From positions 1,426,001 through 1,490,000 of the forward strand of contig NZ_CP131131.1 in the NCBI RefSeq assembly GCF_033705735.1: a DNA stretch of 64,000 nucleotides. Direction: 5' to 3'. Below, in pieces: positions 44,943 to 52,217 of this stretch (position 1 is its first letter; the number at the start of each line of letters is the position of its first letter). A model generated the notes under the pieces. That model made no database searches. It had not been told where the DNA came from and was given only the letters and a program-made list of their open reading frames with translations. The position numbers and the translations under genes are program-made. The DNA comes from Shinella zoogloeoides. GTDB lineage: Bacteria; Pseudomonadota; Alphaproteobacteria; Rhizobiales; Rhizobiaceae.

Positions 44943-46004
44943 ATGAACGCCGCTCCCGGGCCGAAGAGCGTCTTCTACTTCTACATCACGCCCGAATTCA
45001 CCATGCTCGCCTTCACCACGGCGCTCGAAACGCTCCGTCTCGCCAATCAGGTCCTCGGCCGCGAGAAATACGCGTGGAGGATCGTCTCGTCCGACGGCGG
45101 GCCCGTGCGGGCAAGTTGCGGTCTCCAGCTCGGCGCCGACCTGTCGCTCGATGAAGCCAGGGGCCAGACGCGGGCCGCCGCCACGCGAATGGTCGTCATA
45201 TGCTCCGGTCAGAACGTCGAGCGATACGCCAGCCGGAGCCTTGCGAGCTGGCTGCGCGAATGCCGGAAGGCGCGCATCACGCTCGGCGCCGTCTGCACCG
45301 GCGCGCACCTGCTCGCCCAGGCCGGCCTGCTCGACAGGCGCCGATGCACGATCCACTGGGAAAACCTCGCCGCGTTCTCCGAGCGCTTTTCCGACGTCCA
45401 GCCGAGCGCCCAGATCCTTGCGGTCGATGACGGAATCTACACCTGCGCCGGCGGCACCTCCTCGCTCGAAATGATGCTGGAGATCATCGGGCGCGAGGAA
45501 GGCAAGGGCACGGCGGCCGCGATCTGCCAGCTCGCCATCGTCGCCAGCCTCCGCGACGGTTCCGAACGGCAAAGGCTGCCCTACATGCTGCCCCTCGGCG
45601 TCGACAATCCGAACCTTCGAACGCTCGTCGGGATCATGGAGGAGAACATCGCCGATCCGATCGCGCTGAGCCTCGTCGCGATCAGGGCCGGGATTTCACG
45701 GCGGCAGATGGAGCGCTATTTCCGCGACACATTCGATTGCAGCCCGGGCAAATATTACATGCGCCTCAGGATCGAGCGCGCACGGTCCCTTCTGCGGCAG
45801 ACGACGATGCCGGTCGTCGAGATCGCCATCGCCTGCGGCTTCGTTTCCGCCTCCCATTTCTCGAAGATGTACCGAAGTTTCGAAGGCATGTCGCCGCATG
45901 AGAGCCGGGCGCTCAGGAAGCAATGGCTGGAGCCGGCGCCCATCCCGCCGAAGCCCTTGCCGCCTGTGGGACAGGTCACGCCCCATTCCTCTCTCGCTGC
46001 CTGA
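44943..46004 (+). CDS. GATase1-type AraC regulator (second copy)
   Basis: A 353-residue regulator, a DJ-1/PfpI-like domain (residues 10-190; LGAVCTGAHLLAQAGLL, YTCAGGTSSLEMMLEII) joined to an AraC domain (ISRRQMERYFRDTF, ACGFVSASHFSKMYRSFEGMSPHESR). GAVCTGAHLLA retains the Cys at the nucleophile-elbow position, whereas the other copy in this window has Thr there. The start at 44943 has GAGGAGGAAGAG just upstream and follows the fused permease by 14 nt, so it is probably co-transcribed with importer 1. It is expected to sense a betaine or carnitine metabolite. Confidence 0.87.
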   Translation: MNAAPGPKSVFYFYITPEFTMLAFTTALETLRLANQVLGREKYAWRIVSSDGGPVRASCGLQLGADLSLDEARGQTRAAATRMVVICSGQNVERYASRSLASWLRECRKARITLGAVCTGAHLLAQAGLLDRRRCTIHWENLAAFSERFSDVQPSAQILAVDDGIYTCAGGTSSLEMMLEIIGREEGKGTAAAICQLAIVASLRDGSERQRLPYMLPLGVDNPNLRTLVGIMEENIADPIALSLVAIRAGISRRQMERYFRDTFDCSPGKYYMRLRIERARSLLRQTTMPVVEIAIACGFVSASHFSKMYRSFEGMSPHESRALRKQWLEPAPIPPKPLPPVGQVTPHSSLAA

Positions 46005-46254
46005 AAACCTATCCCGCTGATTGCGCGGGCGCCCACTGTTCGCCGACCGGTCGCACACCGCGATCTGGCCGGGGTCCACCGCTCGGTTCGGAATCGAGCC
46101 ATGTCCGGATTCCTCAAAATCATGTCCAGAATAGTCATGTCACGCCCGGCAGACATGCGAGCCTTCAGTGCTGGCCCGGCGCTGAAACTGCCGCGGCGTC
46201 CCGGATGGAAAAGGGGCTGCCGACGCTGGGAGGCCAGCTTGGGAGGAGGAACCG

Positions 46255-47841
46255 ATGTCTGACGAATTGAAGTATCTGGCCAATCTGGTCGCCCGCGGAA
46301 AGATGGACCGCCGGTCGTTTCTGGGCCGCGCCGCAATGCTGGGCGCCTCGGCGCTCGCCTCCGGTCTTCTGACCAGTGCCGCGCGCGCCGAAGGGCCGGT
46401 AAAGGGCGGCACGATGCGCGTCGGCCTTGGCGGCGGCCAGACGACGGATACGCTCGATCCCGCTTTGGCGGCGAGCGAGGGGCCCAATACATTGATGGCG
46501 CAGTTCGGGGAAAAGCTGCTCGAAGTCGATGCCAAGGGCGAGATCGTTCCGCGCCTGGCGACGGAATTCGGCTCCTCCAAGGATGCCAAGACCTGGACCT
46601 TCAAGATCCGCGAGGGCGTGACCTTCCACAACGGCAAGTCCGTGACCGCGAACGACGTCGTCGAGACGATGAAGCGCCATGCCGACAGCTCGAGCAATTC
46701 CGCCGCGCTCGGCCTGATGGCGGGCATCACGAAGATGACGGCCTCCGGCAACGAATTCATCGCGGAACTCGCCGATCCGAATGCCGACTTCCCCTATATC
46801 ATGGCGGACTATCACCTTCTCATCCAGCCCGACGGCGGTCGCGCCAACCCGGCGGACGGCATCGCCGCCGGCCCCTACAAGGTCGTCAGCCAGCAGCCCG
46901 GCGTGCGTTACGTCTTCGAGAAATATGCCGACTACTGGGATGACAGCCGTGGCCATGCCAACACGCTCGACGTGACGATCATCAACGACGACACCGCCCG
47001 CATCGCCGCCGTGCAGTCCGGGCAGGTGGACATGATCAACCGTGTCGCGCCGAAGGTAGCCGAACTCGTGGCGAACCTGAAGACCGTCGCGGTCAAGTCG
47101 GTCCCGAGCCGTGGCCATTATGTCCTCGTCATGCGCACGAACGCCAAGCCCTTCGACAACAACGACCTGCGCCTCGCCCTGAAATACGCGATCGACCGCC
47201 AGTCCCTTCTCGACCGGGTGCTGCTCGGCCACGGCACGCTCGGCAACGACGTGCCGATCAACAAGTTCTACCCGTTCTTCGCCGACGATCTTGAGCAGCG
47301 CGCCTATGATCCGGACAAGGCGAGCTTCCATTTCAAGAAGTCCGGCCACGAGGGCCCCGTCCTGATCGAGACCTCGGAAGTGGCGTTTCCCGGCGCGGTC
47401 GATGCGTGTCAGATCTTCCAGCAGAGTGCCGCCGCAGCGAACATTCCGCTGGAAATCAAGCGCATCCCCGGCGACGGCTACTGGTCGGACGTGTGGAACA
47501 AGCGCCCCTTCTGCGCCTCGTACTGGAATGGCCGACCGACGCAGGACATGGTCTATTCCACGATCTACACGACGGGCGCCGCCTGGAACGAATCCGCCTT
47601 CTCGAACGAGGAGTTCGACAAGACCGTCGTCCTCGCCCGCGGCGAGCTCGATGCCGGCAAGCGTGTCGATCTCTACCGCAAGCTCGCCCTCACGATCCGC
47701 GACGAGGGCGGCACCATTGTGCCTATGTTCAGCAACTTCATCGACGCCGTCGGCCAGAATGTCGGCGGGTGGACCGACGATCCGAACGCACCGCTGATGA
47801 ATGCGCTCGCCCCGGTCAAATGCTGGCTGACGAACGTATAA
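46255..47841 (+). CDS. Orphan family 5 (peptide/nickel-type) ABC binding protein, Tat exported
   Basis: A 528-residue periplasmic binding protein. A Tat signal (DRRSFLGRAAMLGASALASGLL) starts at about residue 18 after a charged N-region. The mature protein has the family 5 features TMRVGLGGGQTTDTLDPALAA, VPRLATEF, TFKIREGVTFHNGKSVTANDVV and DLRLALKYAIDRQSLL. Its permease and ATPase genes are not in the window. GGGAGGAGGAACCG precedes the ATG. It lies between the regulator and an SDR gene and is followed by a strong hairpin, so it may lend its ligand to a transporter elsewhere or act as a scavenging receptor for a betaine-type peptide or opine-like compound. Confidence 0.87.
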   Translation: MSDELKYLANLVARGKMDRRSFLGRAAMLGASALASGLLTSAARAEGPVKGGTMRVGLGGGQTTDTLDPALAASEGPNTLMAQFGEKLLEVDAKGEIVPRLATEFGSSKDAKTWTFKIREGVTFHNGKSVTANDVVETMKRHADSSSNSAALGLMAGITKMTASGNEFIAELADPNADFPYIMADYHLLIQPDGGRANPADGIAAGPYKVVSQQPGVRYVFEKYADYWDDSRGHANTLDVTIINDDTARIAAVQSGQVDMINRVAPKVAELVANLKTVAVKSVPSRGHYVLVMRTNAKPFDNNDLRLALKYAIDRQSLLDRVLLGHGTLGNDVPINKFYPFFADDLEQRAYDPDKASFHFKKSGHEGPVLIETSEVAFPGAVDACQIFQQSAAAANIPLEIKRIPGDGYWSDVWNKRPFCASYWNGRPTQDMVYSTIYTTGAAWNESAFSNEEFDKTVVLARGELDAGKRVDLYRKLALTIRDEGGTIVPMFSNFIDAVGQNVGGWTDDPNAPLMNALAPVKCWLTNV

Positions 47842-47852
47842 GGCGGCCCAAA

Positions 47853-47880
47853 ATGCGGGCGGCGGCGATGCCGCCCGCAT
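47853..47880 (+). terminator. Hairpin after the family 5 binding-protein gene
   Basis: An 11-bp perfect stem (ATGCGGGCGGC and complement) with a 6-nt loop lies 11 nt after the stop codon. Only a short CTCTTTCT follows, so it probably attenuates or stabilises rather than fully terminates. It separates the binding-protein gene from the SDR gene downstream. Confidence 0.65.
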
Positions 47881-47907
47881 CGTCCTCTTTCTGGAGATAG
47901 CAGCATA

Positions 47908-48678
47908 ATGTCCGCGCCTCTCACCGTCATGATTACCGCCGCCGCCTCGGGGATCGGCCGCGCGGTCGCCGAAGCATTCGCGGCCGCCGGCCACCGTGTC
48001 TTCGTTTCCGACGCCGATGCCTCAGCGGTCGAAACCATGTCGGCGGAAAATCCCGCCATCAGGGCAAGCCGGGTCGATGTCACCTCGCCGGAGGAAATCG
48101 AGGCCTGGTTTGCCACGGTGAAGGCCGAGGCAGGCAGCCTCAACGTCCTCATCAACAATGCCGGCATTGCCGGCCCGACCGGGCGGCTGGAAGACATCGC
48201 CATCGACGGCTGGTACAAATGTATCGACGTGTGTTTGAACAGCCAGTTCCTGACGAGCCGATGCGCGATCCCCCTCATGAAGGAGAAACGCGGCGGCAGC
48301 ATCATCAACCTGTCGTCCACCGCCGGCCTGTTCGGCTACGGACTGCGGACGCCCTATGCAGCGGCGAAATGGGCGGTCATCGGCCTCACGAAGTCCATGG
48401 CCGTCGAGCTCGGCGACTGGGACATCCGCGTCAACGCGATCTGCCCCGGCTCGGTCTCCGGCGACCGGATGGACCGCGTCATCGCCGCCGAGGCCAACCT
48501 GCGCTCGACGTCGCCGGACGAAATCCGGCGTGAATATACCAGCGGCCAATCCATCAAGCGCTTTACCGAACCGAAGGAGATCGCCGACCTCTGCCTGTTC
48601 CTCGCATCGCCGGCCGCCGGCATGATCAGTGGGCAGGCCATCGCGGTCGACGGACATACGGAAACGTATCACATCTAG
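47908..48678 (+). CDS. SDR-family oxidoreductase (island copy 3)
   Basis: A 256-residue classical SDR with ITAAASGIGRAV near the N-terminus, NNAGIAGPTG, Ser in LSSTAG, YAAAKWA and a conserved C-terminal VDGH. Cofactor and catalytic residues are complete. SD GGAGATAG precedes the ATG. It follows the family 5 binding-protein gene after a hairpin. Its substrate is unknown; of the island's SDRs it is less like the pair in the Rieske operon. Confidence 0.86.
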   Translation: MSAPLTVMITAAASGIGRAVAEAFAAAGHRVFVSDADASAVETMSAENPAIRASRVDVTSPEEIEAWFATVKAEAGSLNVLINNAGIAGPTGRLEDIAIDGWYKCIDVCLNSQFLTSRCAIPLMKEKRGGSIINLSSTAGLFGYGLRTPYAAAKWAVIGLTKSMAVELGDWDIRVNAICPGSVSGDRMDRVIAAEANLRSTSPDEIRREYTSGQSIKRFTEPKEIADLCLFLASPAAGMISGQAIAVDGHTETYHI

Positions 48679-48724
48679 GACCAGCTTCCCGGGCGGCTTC
48701 TGTCCATCTGGACTTGCCGCCCTT

Positions 48725-48747
48725 ATTGGTCTATTTCTCATACCATG
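48725..48747. promoter_or_regulatory. Second copy of the ATTGGTxT-N7-ATACCA inverted repeat, overlapping a start codon
   Basis: Left arm ATTGGTCT (48725-48732), 7-nt spacer, right arm ATACCATG (48740-48747). Spacing equals that of the operator at 50318-50340, with 7/8 and 6/8 matches to its arms. The ATG of the next SDR gene is the last three bases. It is probably a GntR binding site that autoregulates the SDR-gntR operon. Confidence 0.6.
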
Positions 48748-49509
48748 AAACGTCTCCTGAAGAAGTCGATCCTGATCACCGGCGGCGCGAAGGGTGCCGG
48801 GGCGGCGAGCGCGAAGCTGTTTGCCGAAGAAGGTGCGCGCGTGATGATCGCGGACCGGGATGCGGAAGCCGCCCGGCATCTGGTCGAGACGCTTTGCGCC
48901 CGCGGTCTCGACGTCGCCTTCGTCCATGCCGACGTGTCGCGCCCGGAGGAAGCGGAGATCGCCTATTGGGCGGCGAAGGACGCCTTCGGCCAGGTCGACG
49001 TCCTGTTCAACCATGCCGGCATCATCATCGTGAAACCGTTCCTCGAATGCACGCTGGAGGAATGGGACGAGCTGATGGACAACAATGCCAAGTCGGCCTT
49101 CCTGATGACGAGGCTCGTGCTTCCCGAAATGCTGGAGCGGGGCAAGGGCGTGCTGGTCTTCACCTCGACCACCGGCGTGCGCGCGGCGACCCATCTCGAG
49201 GCGCTCTATTGCGCCTCGAAATCCGCCATGCATCAACTTGCGCGGGCATTGGCCGTCGAGTATCGAGATCAGGGGATCCGGTCCAACCTGATCTGCCCGA
49301 GTTTCGTTCGCACCCAGCATGGTGAACATGAGATCGAACAGTTGCGCGGCTACGGGATTTTCGCGTCGGAAAACGACGTCAACGCCATGCAGGGCCGCAT
49401 CTGCGAGCCCGAGGAGGTCGCGGAAGTCGCCCTGTTTCTCGCCTCGGATGCCTCGAGCTTCGTCAACGGCGCGGAAATCTTCGTCGACAATACATTCACA
49501 GCGGTGTGA
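48745..49509 (+). CDS. SDR-family oxidoreductase (island copy 4)
   Basis: A 254-residue SDR with ILITGGAKGAGAASAKLF, NHAG in place of NNAG, Ser in FTSTTG, YCASKSA and VNGAEIFVDN. NHAGIIIVKPFLECTLEEWDEL resembles the SDR at 50362-51168 (SHAGTIIVKPLHESTDADYD), showing a recent duplication. The ATG overlaps a candidate operator and has no purine-rich ribosome site, so translation may be weak or leaderless. It is followed 3 nt later by the GntR gene. Confidence 0.85.
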   Translation: MKRLLKKSILITGGAKGAGAASAKLFAEEGARVMIADRDAEAARHLVETLCARGLDVAFVHADVSRPEEAEIAYWAAKDAFGQVDVLFNHAGIIIVKPFLECTLEEWDELMDNNAKSAFLMTRLVLPEMLERGKGVLVFTSTTGVRAATHLEALYCASKSAMHQLARALAVEYRDQGIRSNLICPSFVRTQHGEHEIEQLRGYGIFASENDVNAMQGRICEPEEVAEVALFLASDASSFVNGAEIFVDNTFTAV

Positions 49510-49512
49510 CCC

Positions 49513-50217
49513 GTGCTCTGGGGCCTGAGACCTGTCGAGCCGCAGGCGGCGCACGGGCTCGCCGTCGATCTGCTGCGCCGGCAGATCCATTCAGGCCTCC
49601 TGCTGCCCGCCGAGCGACTGCCGGCCGAGCGCCAGCTCTCCGACAGGTTCGGCATCAGCCGCGTGACGCTGCGCGAAGCGTTGCGCGTGCTTGAAACCAA
49701 CCAGTACATCACCGTGCGCCGCGGCGCCCAGGGCGGGGCCTTCGTCACCGATGAGGATCGCCTGACCCAGCTTGCGCGCCGACGGATGTCGCGCGCACCG
49801 GCCGCCGCCATGCGCGTGGTGGAATTCCTGACCGTCAACCAGCTCGCCGCCGCGCGCCTGGCCGCCGCCCGGCGCGGCATGGCCGACCTCAAGCGCCTGC
49901 GCCAGGCGACGGACATGATGCATGCCGCCGGGACCGCGCCACAGCGCAAACAGGCCGAGGCGCTGTTCCTGCTCGCGCTTGGCGACGCCTCGCAGAATCC
50001 GCTGCTGGCCCGCGCCATCGAGGACGGCCTCGCCGAACTGTTTTTGCCCTTCGAAGGCGCATTGCCCGACAGCTCCGCCTCCGAGGCGGTGCGATCCTTC
50101 GAAGGCCTGTTGCACGCTCTGCAGAGCGAAGACGCCGAAGCGGCCGAAGCCGCGATGGCCGACCTGCACGGCATGCTCTGGGCCGCGATCCGCCGCATGA
50201 CCCGGTCCGCGGCCTGA
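49513..50217 (+). CDS. GntR-family (FadR subfamily) regulator
   Basis: A 234-residue regulator with an N-terminal winged helix (LPAERQLSDRFGISRVTLREALRVLE, residues 33-60) and a helical C-terminal effector-binding domain. It starts with GTG three nt after the SDR stop. Two inverted repeats ATTGGTxT-N7-ATACCA lie upstream of its own operon and upstream of the next operon (SDR-importer 2), so it probably represses both until a ligand binds. The effector may be a betaine derivative or its CoA-free product. Confidence 0.86.
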   Translation: MLWGLRPVEPQAAHGLAVDLLRRQIHSGLLLPAERLPAERQLSDRFGISRVTLREALRVLETNQYITVRRGAQGGAFVTDEDRLTQLARRRMSRAPAAAMRVVEFLTVNQLAAARLAAARRGMADLKRLRQATDMMHAAGTAPQRKQAEALFLLALGDASQNPLLARAIEDGLAELFLPFEGALPDSSASEAVRSFEGLLHALQSEDAEAAEAAMADLHGMLWAAIRRMTRSAA

Positions 50218-50296
50218 GACATTCCGGCAGAACAATGCGGCAAGCCGCTTTCCCGATTGGGAAAATCCTAAATTTCACGGCTGCCTAAATAGACGC

Positions 50297-50342
50297 TTGA
50301 CAACTGCGCTCCGATTCATTGGTATTAAGTCCATACCAATGA
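50297..50342 (+). promoter_or_regulatory. Promoter with overlapping 27-bp GntR-type operator
   Basis: TTGACA at 50297-50302 is followed 17 nt later by TGGTAT, a plausible -10. The -10 is part of an inverted repeat with perfect 10-bp arms TCATTGGTAT/ATACCAATGA around a 7-nt spacer (50316-50342). It lies about 20 nt before the SDR start at 50362. Binding by the adjacent GntR protein would block RNA polymerase. Both halves are direct sequence observations; the repressor assignment is inferred. Confidence 0.75.
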
Positions 50343-50361
50343 TCCATTCGGGAGGAACGCC

Positions 50362-51168
50362 ATGAACATCGCGTCGAAGGTCGTCGGACGAACGGCCGCA
50401 ACAGGGCGGCTCGAGGGGAGGACGGCGATCATCACCGGCGGCGCCAACGGAATGGGCCGCGCAGCGGCCCTGATGTTCGCGGAAGCCGGGGCGCGGGTGG
50501 CCATCTTCGACATCCAGGCCGCCGCCGGCGAAGAAGCCGCCGCCGAAATCGAGGCCGCGGGCGGCGAGGCGGTCTTCCTTAAGACCGATGTGACGGACAC
50601 GGCGGCTGTGCGCGCCTCGTTCGCCGCCGTTACGGCCAAGTGGGGGCGCGTCGACACGCTGTTCAGCCATGCCGGCACGATCATCGTCAAGCCGCTGCAC
50701 GAAAGCACGGATGCGGATTACGACCGGCTGATGGACATCAATGTCCGCTCGGCCTTCGTCGTCTGCCGCGAGGCCGTGTCGCACATGCTGGAAAACGGCG
50801 GCGGCTCGATCGTCATCACCTCCTCGATCGGCGGGGAGAAGGGTTTTGCGCTGGAAAGCCTCTACTGCATGACCAAGGGCGCGGTTCTCCAGCTCGCCCG
50901 CTCCATCGCCATCGAATATCGCGATCGCGGCATCCGCGCCAACGCCGTCTGCCCCGGCTTCGTCAAGACGGCGCATGGCCTGCGCGAGATCGTCGAGCTC
51001 GACGGCCTCGGCCAGAACTGGAACGAGGCCGATCTCAACGCCGTGCAGGGACGGCTCTGCGAGCCGGAAGAGGTGGCCGCCGCCGCCCTGTGGCTGGCCT
51101 CCGACGATGCCAGCTTCGTCAACGGGCAGGCGCTCTATGTCGACAACGGCTGGTACGCCAAGGGCTGA
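50362..51168 (+). CDS. SDR-family oxidoreductase (importer 2 operon)
   Basis: A 268-residue SDR with TGGANGMGRAAALMF, SHAG, ITSSIGG, YCMTKGA and VNGQALYVDNGWYAK. It is a paralogue of the SDR at 48745-49509. GGAGGAAC is upstream of the ATG. It is the first gene of a four-gene unit SDR-binding protein-permease-ATPase under the operator-bearing promoter. An NAD-dependent step on the imported compound is likely. Confidence 0.86.
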   Translation: MNIASKVVGRTAATGRLEGRTAIITGGANGMGRAAALMFAEAGARVAIFDIQAAAGEEAAAEIEAAGGEAVFLKTDVTDTAAVRASFAAVTAKWGRVDTLFSHAGTIIVKPLHESTDADYDRLMDINVRSAFVVCREAVSHMLENGGGSIVITSSIGGEKGFALESLYCMTKGAVLQLARSIAIEYRDRGIRANAVCPGFVKTAHGLREIVELDGLGQNWNEADLNAVQGRLCEPEEVAAAALWLASDDASFVNGQALYVDNGWYAKG

Positions 51169-51197
51169 ACATCACCATAAACAAGAGGGGTATGACC

Positions 51198-52154
51198 ATG
51201 AAACGACTGATAGCATCCGCAATGCTGGCGCTCAGCCTCGGGGCCGCGGCACCGGCCTCGGCCTTCGAGCCGGAATCCACCGATACGATCAAGCTGATGG
51301 TGGCCGACTGGTCCTCGATGCTGATCGACACCGAGATCCTCAATATCATCCTGTCGACCTATGGCTACAGCGTGGAGACGGTCGTCGCCGACGACAGCGC
51401 CCGCTATCCTGGCTTCGAGACCGGCGACCTGACCATCGCGCTGGAAACCTGGCAGACGACGCAGGACAAGCCCTTCACCAAGTCGCTTGCGACCGGCAAT
51501 GTTCTCGACATGGGCGAACTCGGCCCGCACGCCAAGGAAGAATGGTGGTACCCCTCCTACATGGAGGAAAAGTGCCCCGGCCTGCCGGACTGGAAGGCGC
51601 TGAAGAACTGCGCCGAAGCCTTTTCCTCGCCGGAAACCGCGCCCAAGGGCCGCTATCTCGGCGCGCCCGTCAGCTGGGGCGGCTTCGACGAGGAGCGTGT
51701 GAAGGCGCTCGACCTGCCTTTCGAGGTCGTTCATGCCGGCACGGAAGCGGCCATGTTCGCCGAACTCCAGTCCGCCTACGAACGCAAGGCGCCGATCATC
51801 CTTTGGGTCTACCAGCCGCATTGGGTGCCGTCGGTCTTCTCCGGCTCCTTCGTCAAGTTCCCTCCGTATGAGGAAGCCTGCTACACGGATCCGTCCTGGG
51901 GCGAAAACAAGACGGCGACCCATGACTGCGGCAAGCCGGAAGGCTGGATCAAGAAGATGGCCTGGGCCGGCGGCGAGAAGGTCTGGCCCTGCGCCTACGA
52001 TATCGTGCGCAAGTTCACCCTCGACGGCAAGGAACTCGGCGACCTCGTCTACGAGGTCGATGTGAAGGGCCGCGCCGTCAACGAGGTCGCCATGGAATGG
52101 GCGAAGACCAACGAAGCCAAATGGCGCTCCTGGGCGGCCTGCGCTGAAAAATAA
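51198..52154 (+). CDS. Quaternary-amine ABC binding protein (system 2)
   Basis: A 318-residue OpuAC/ProX-fold protein with signal peptide MKRLIASAMLALSLGAAAPASA. Trp-rich segments MVADWSSM, ALETWQTT and WVYQPHWVPS are the expected cation-pi cage, differing in detail from system 1, so a different betaine is likely. Two in-frame ATGs are two codons apart; the second (51198) has the better spacing to GAGGGG. It is followed by a hairpin, then the permease. It belongs to the GntR-controlled operon. Confidence 0.87.
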   Translation: MKRLIASAMLALSLGAAAPASAFEPESTDTIKLMVADWSSMLIDTEILNIILSTYGYSVETVVADDSARYPGFETGDLTIALETWQTTQDKPFTKSLATGNVLDMGELGPHAKEEWWYPSYMEEKCPGLPDWKALKNCAEAFSSPETAPKGRYLGAPVSWGGFDEERVKALDLPFEVVHAGTEAAMFAELQSAYERKAPIILWVYQPHWVPSVFSGSFVKFPPYEEACYTDPSWGENKTATHDCGKPEGWIKKMAWAGGEKVWPCAYDIVRKFTLDGKELGDLVYEVDVKGRAVNEVAMEWAKTNEAKWRSWAACAEK

Positions 52155-52160
52155 CCGGAT

Positions 52161-52189
52161 GGCCGGGGCTGGCAAATCCGGCCCCGGCC
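52161..52189 (+). terminator. Intercistronic hairpin between binding protein and permease
   Basis: A 9-bp perfect stem (GGCCGGGGC/GCCCCGGCC) with a 11-nt loop lies 6 nt after the binding-protein stop. No T-tract follows. It probably stabilises the upstream mRNA or reduces downstream expression, as seen beside the amino-acid importer at 25.9 kb. Confidence 0.6.
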
Positions 52190-52217
52190 AAAACATCCAC
52201 TCTGGGAGGAGCATGAC

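Noticed and set aside
43836..46004. Single 722-codon plus-strand frame covering the second permease half and the AraC gene
   Set aside because: Its first part is an arginine-rich shadow of the permease; only the portion from 44943 is a real gene, with its own ribosome site.
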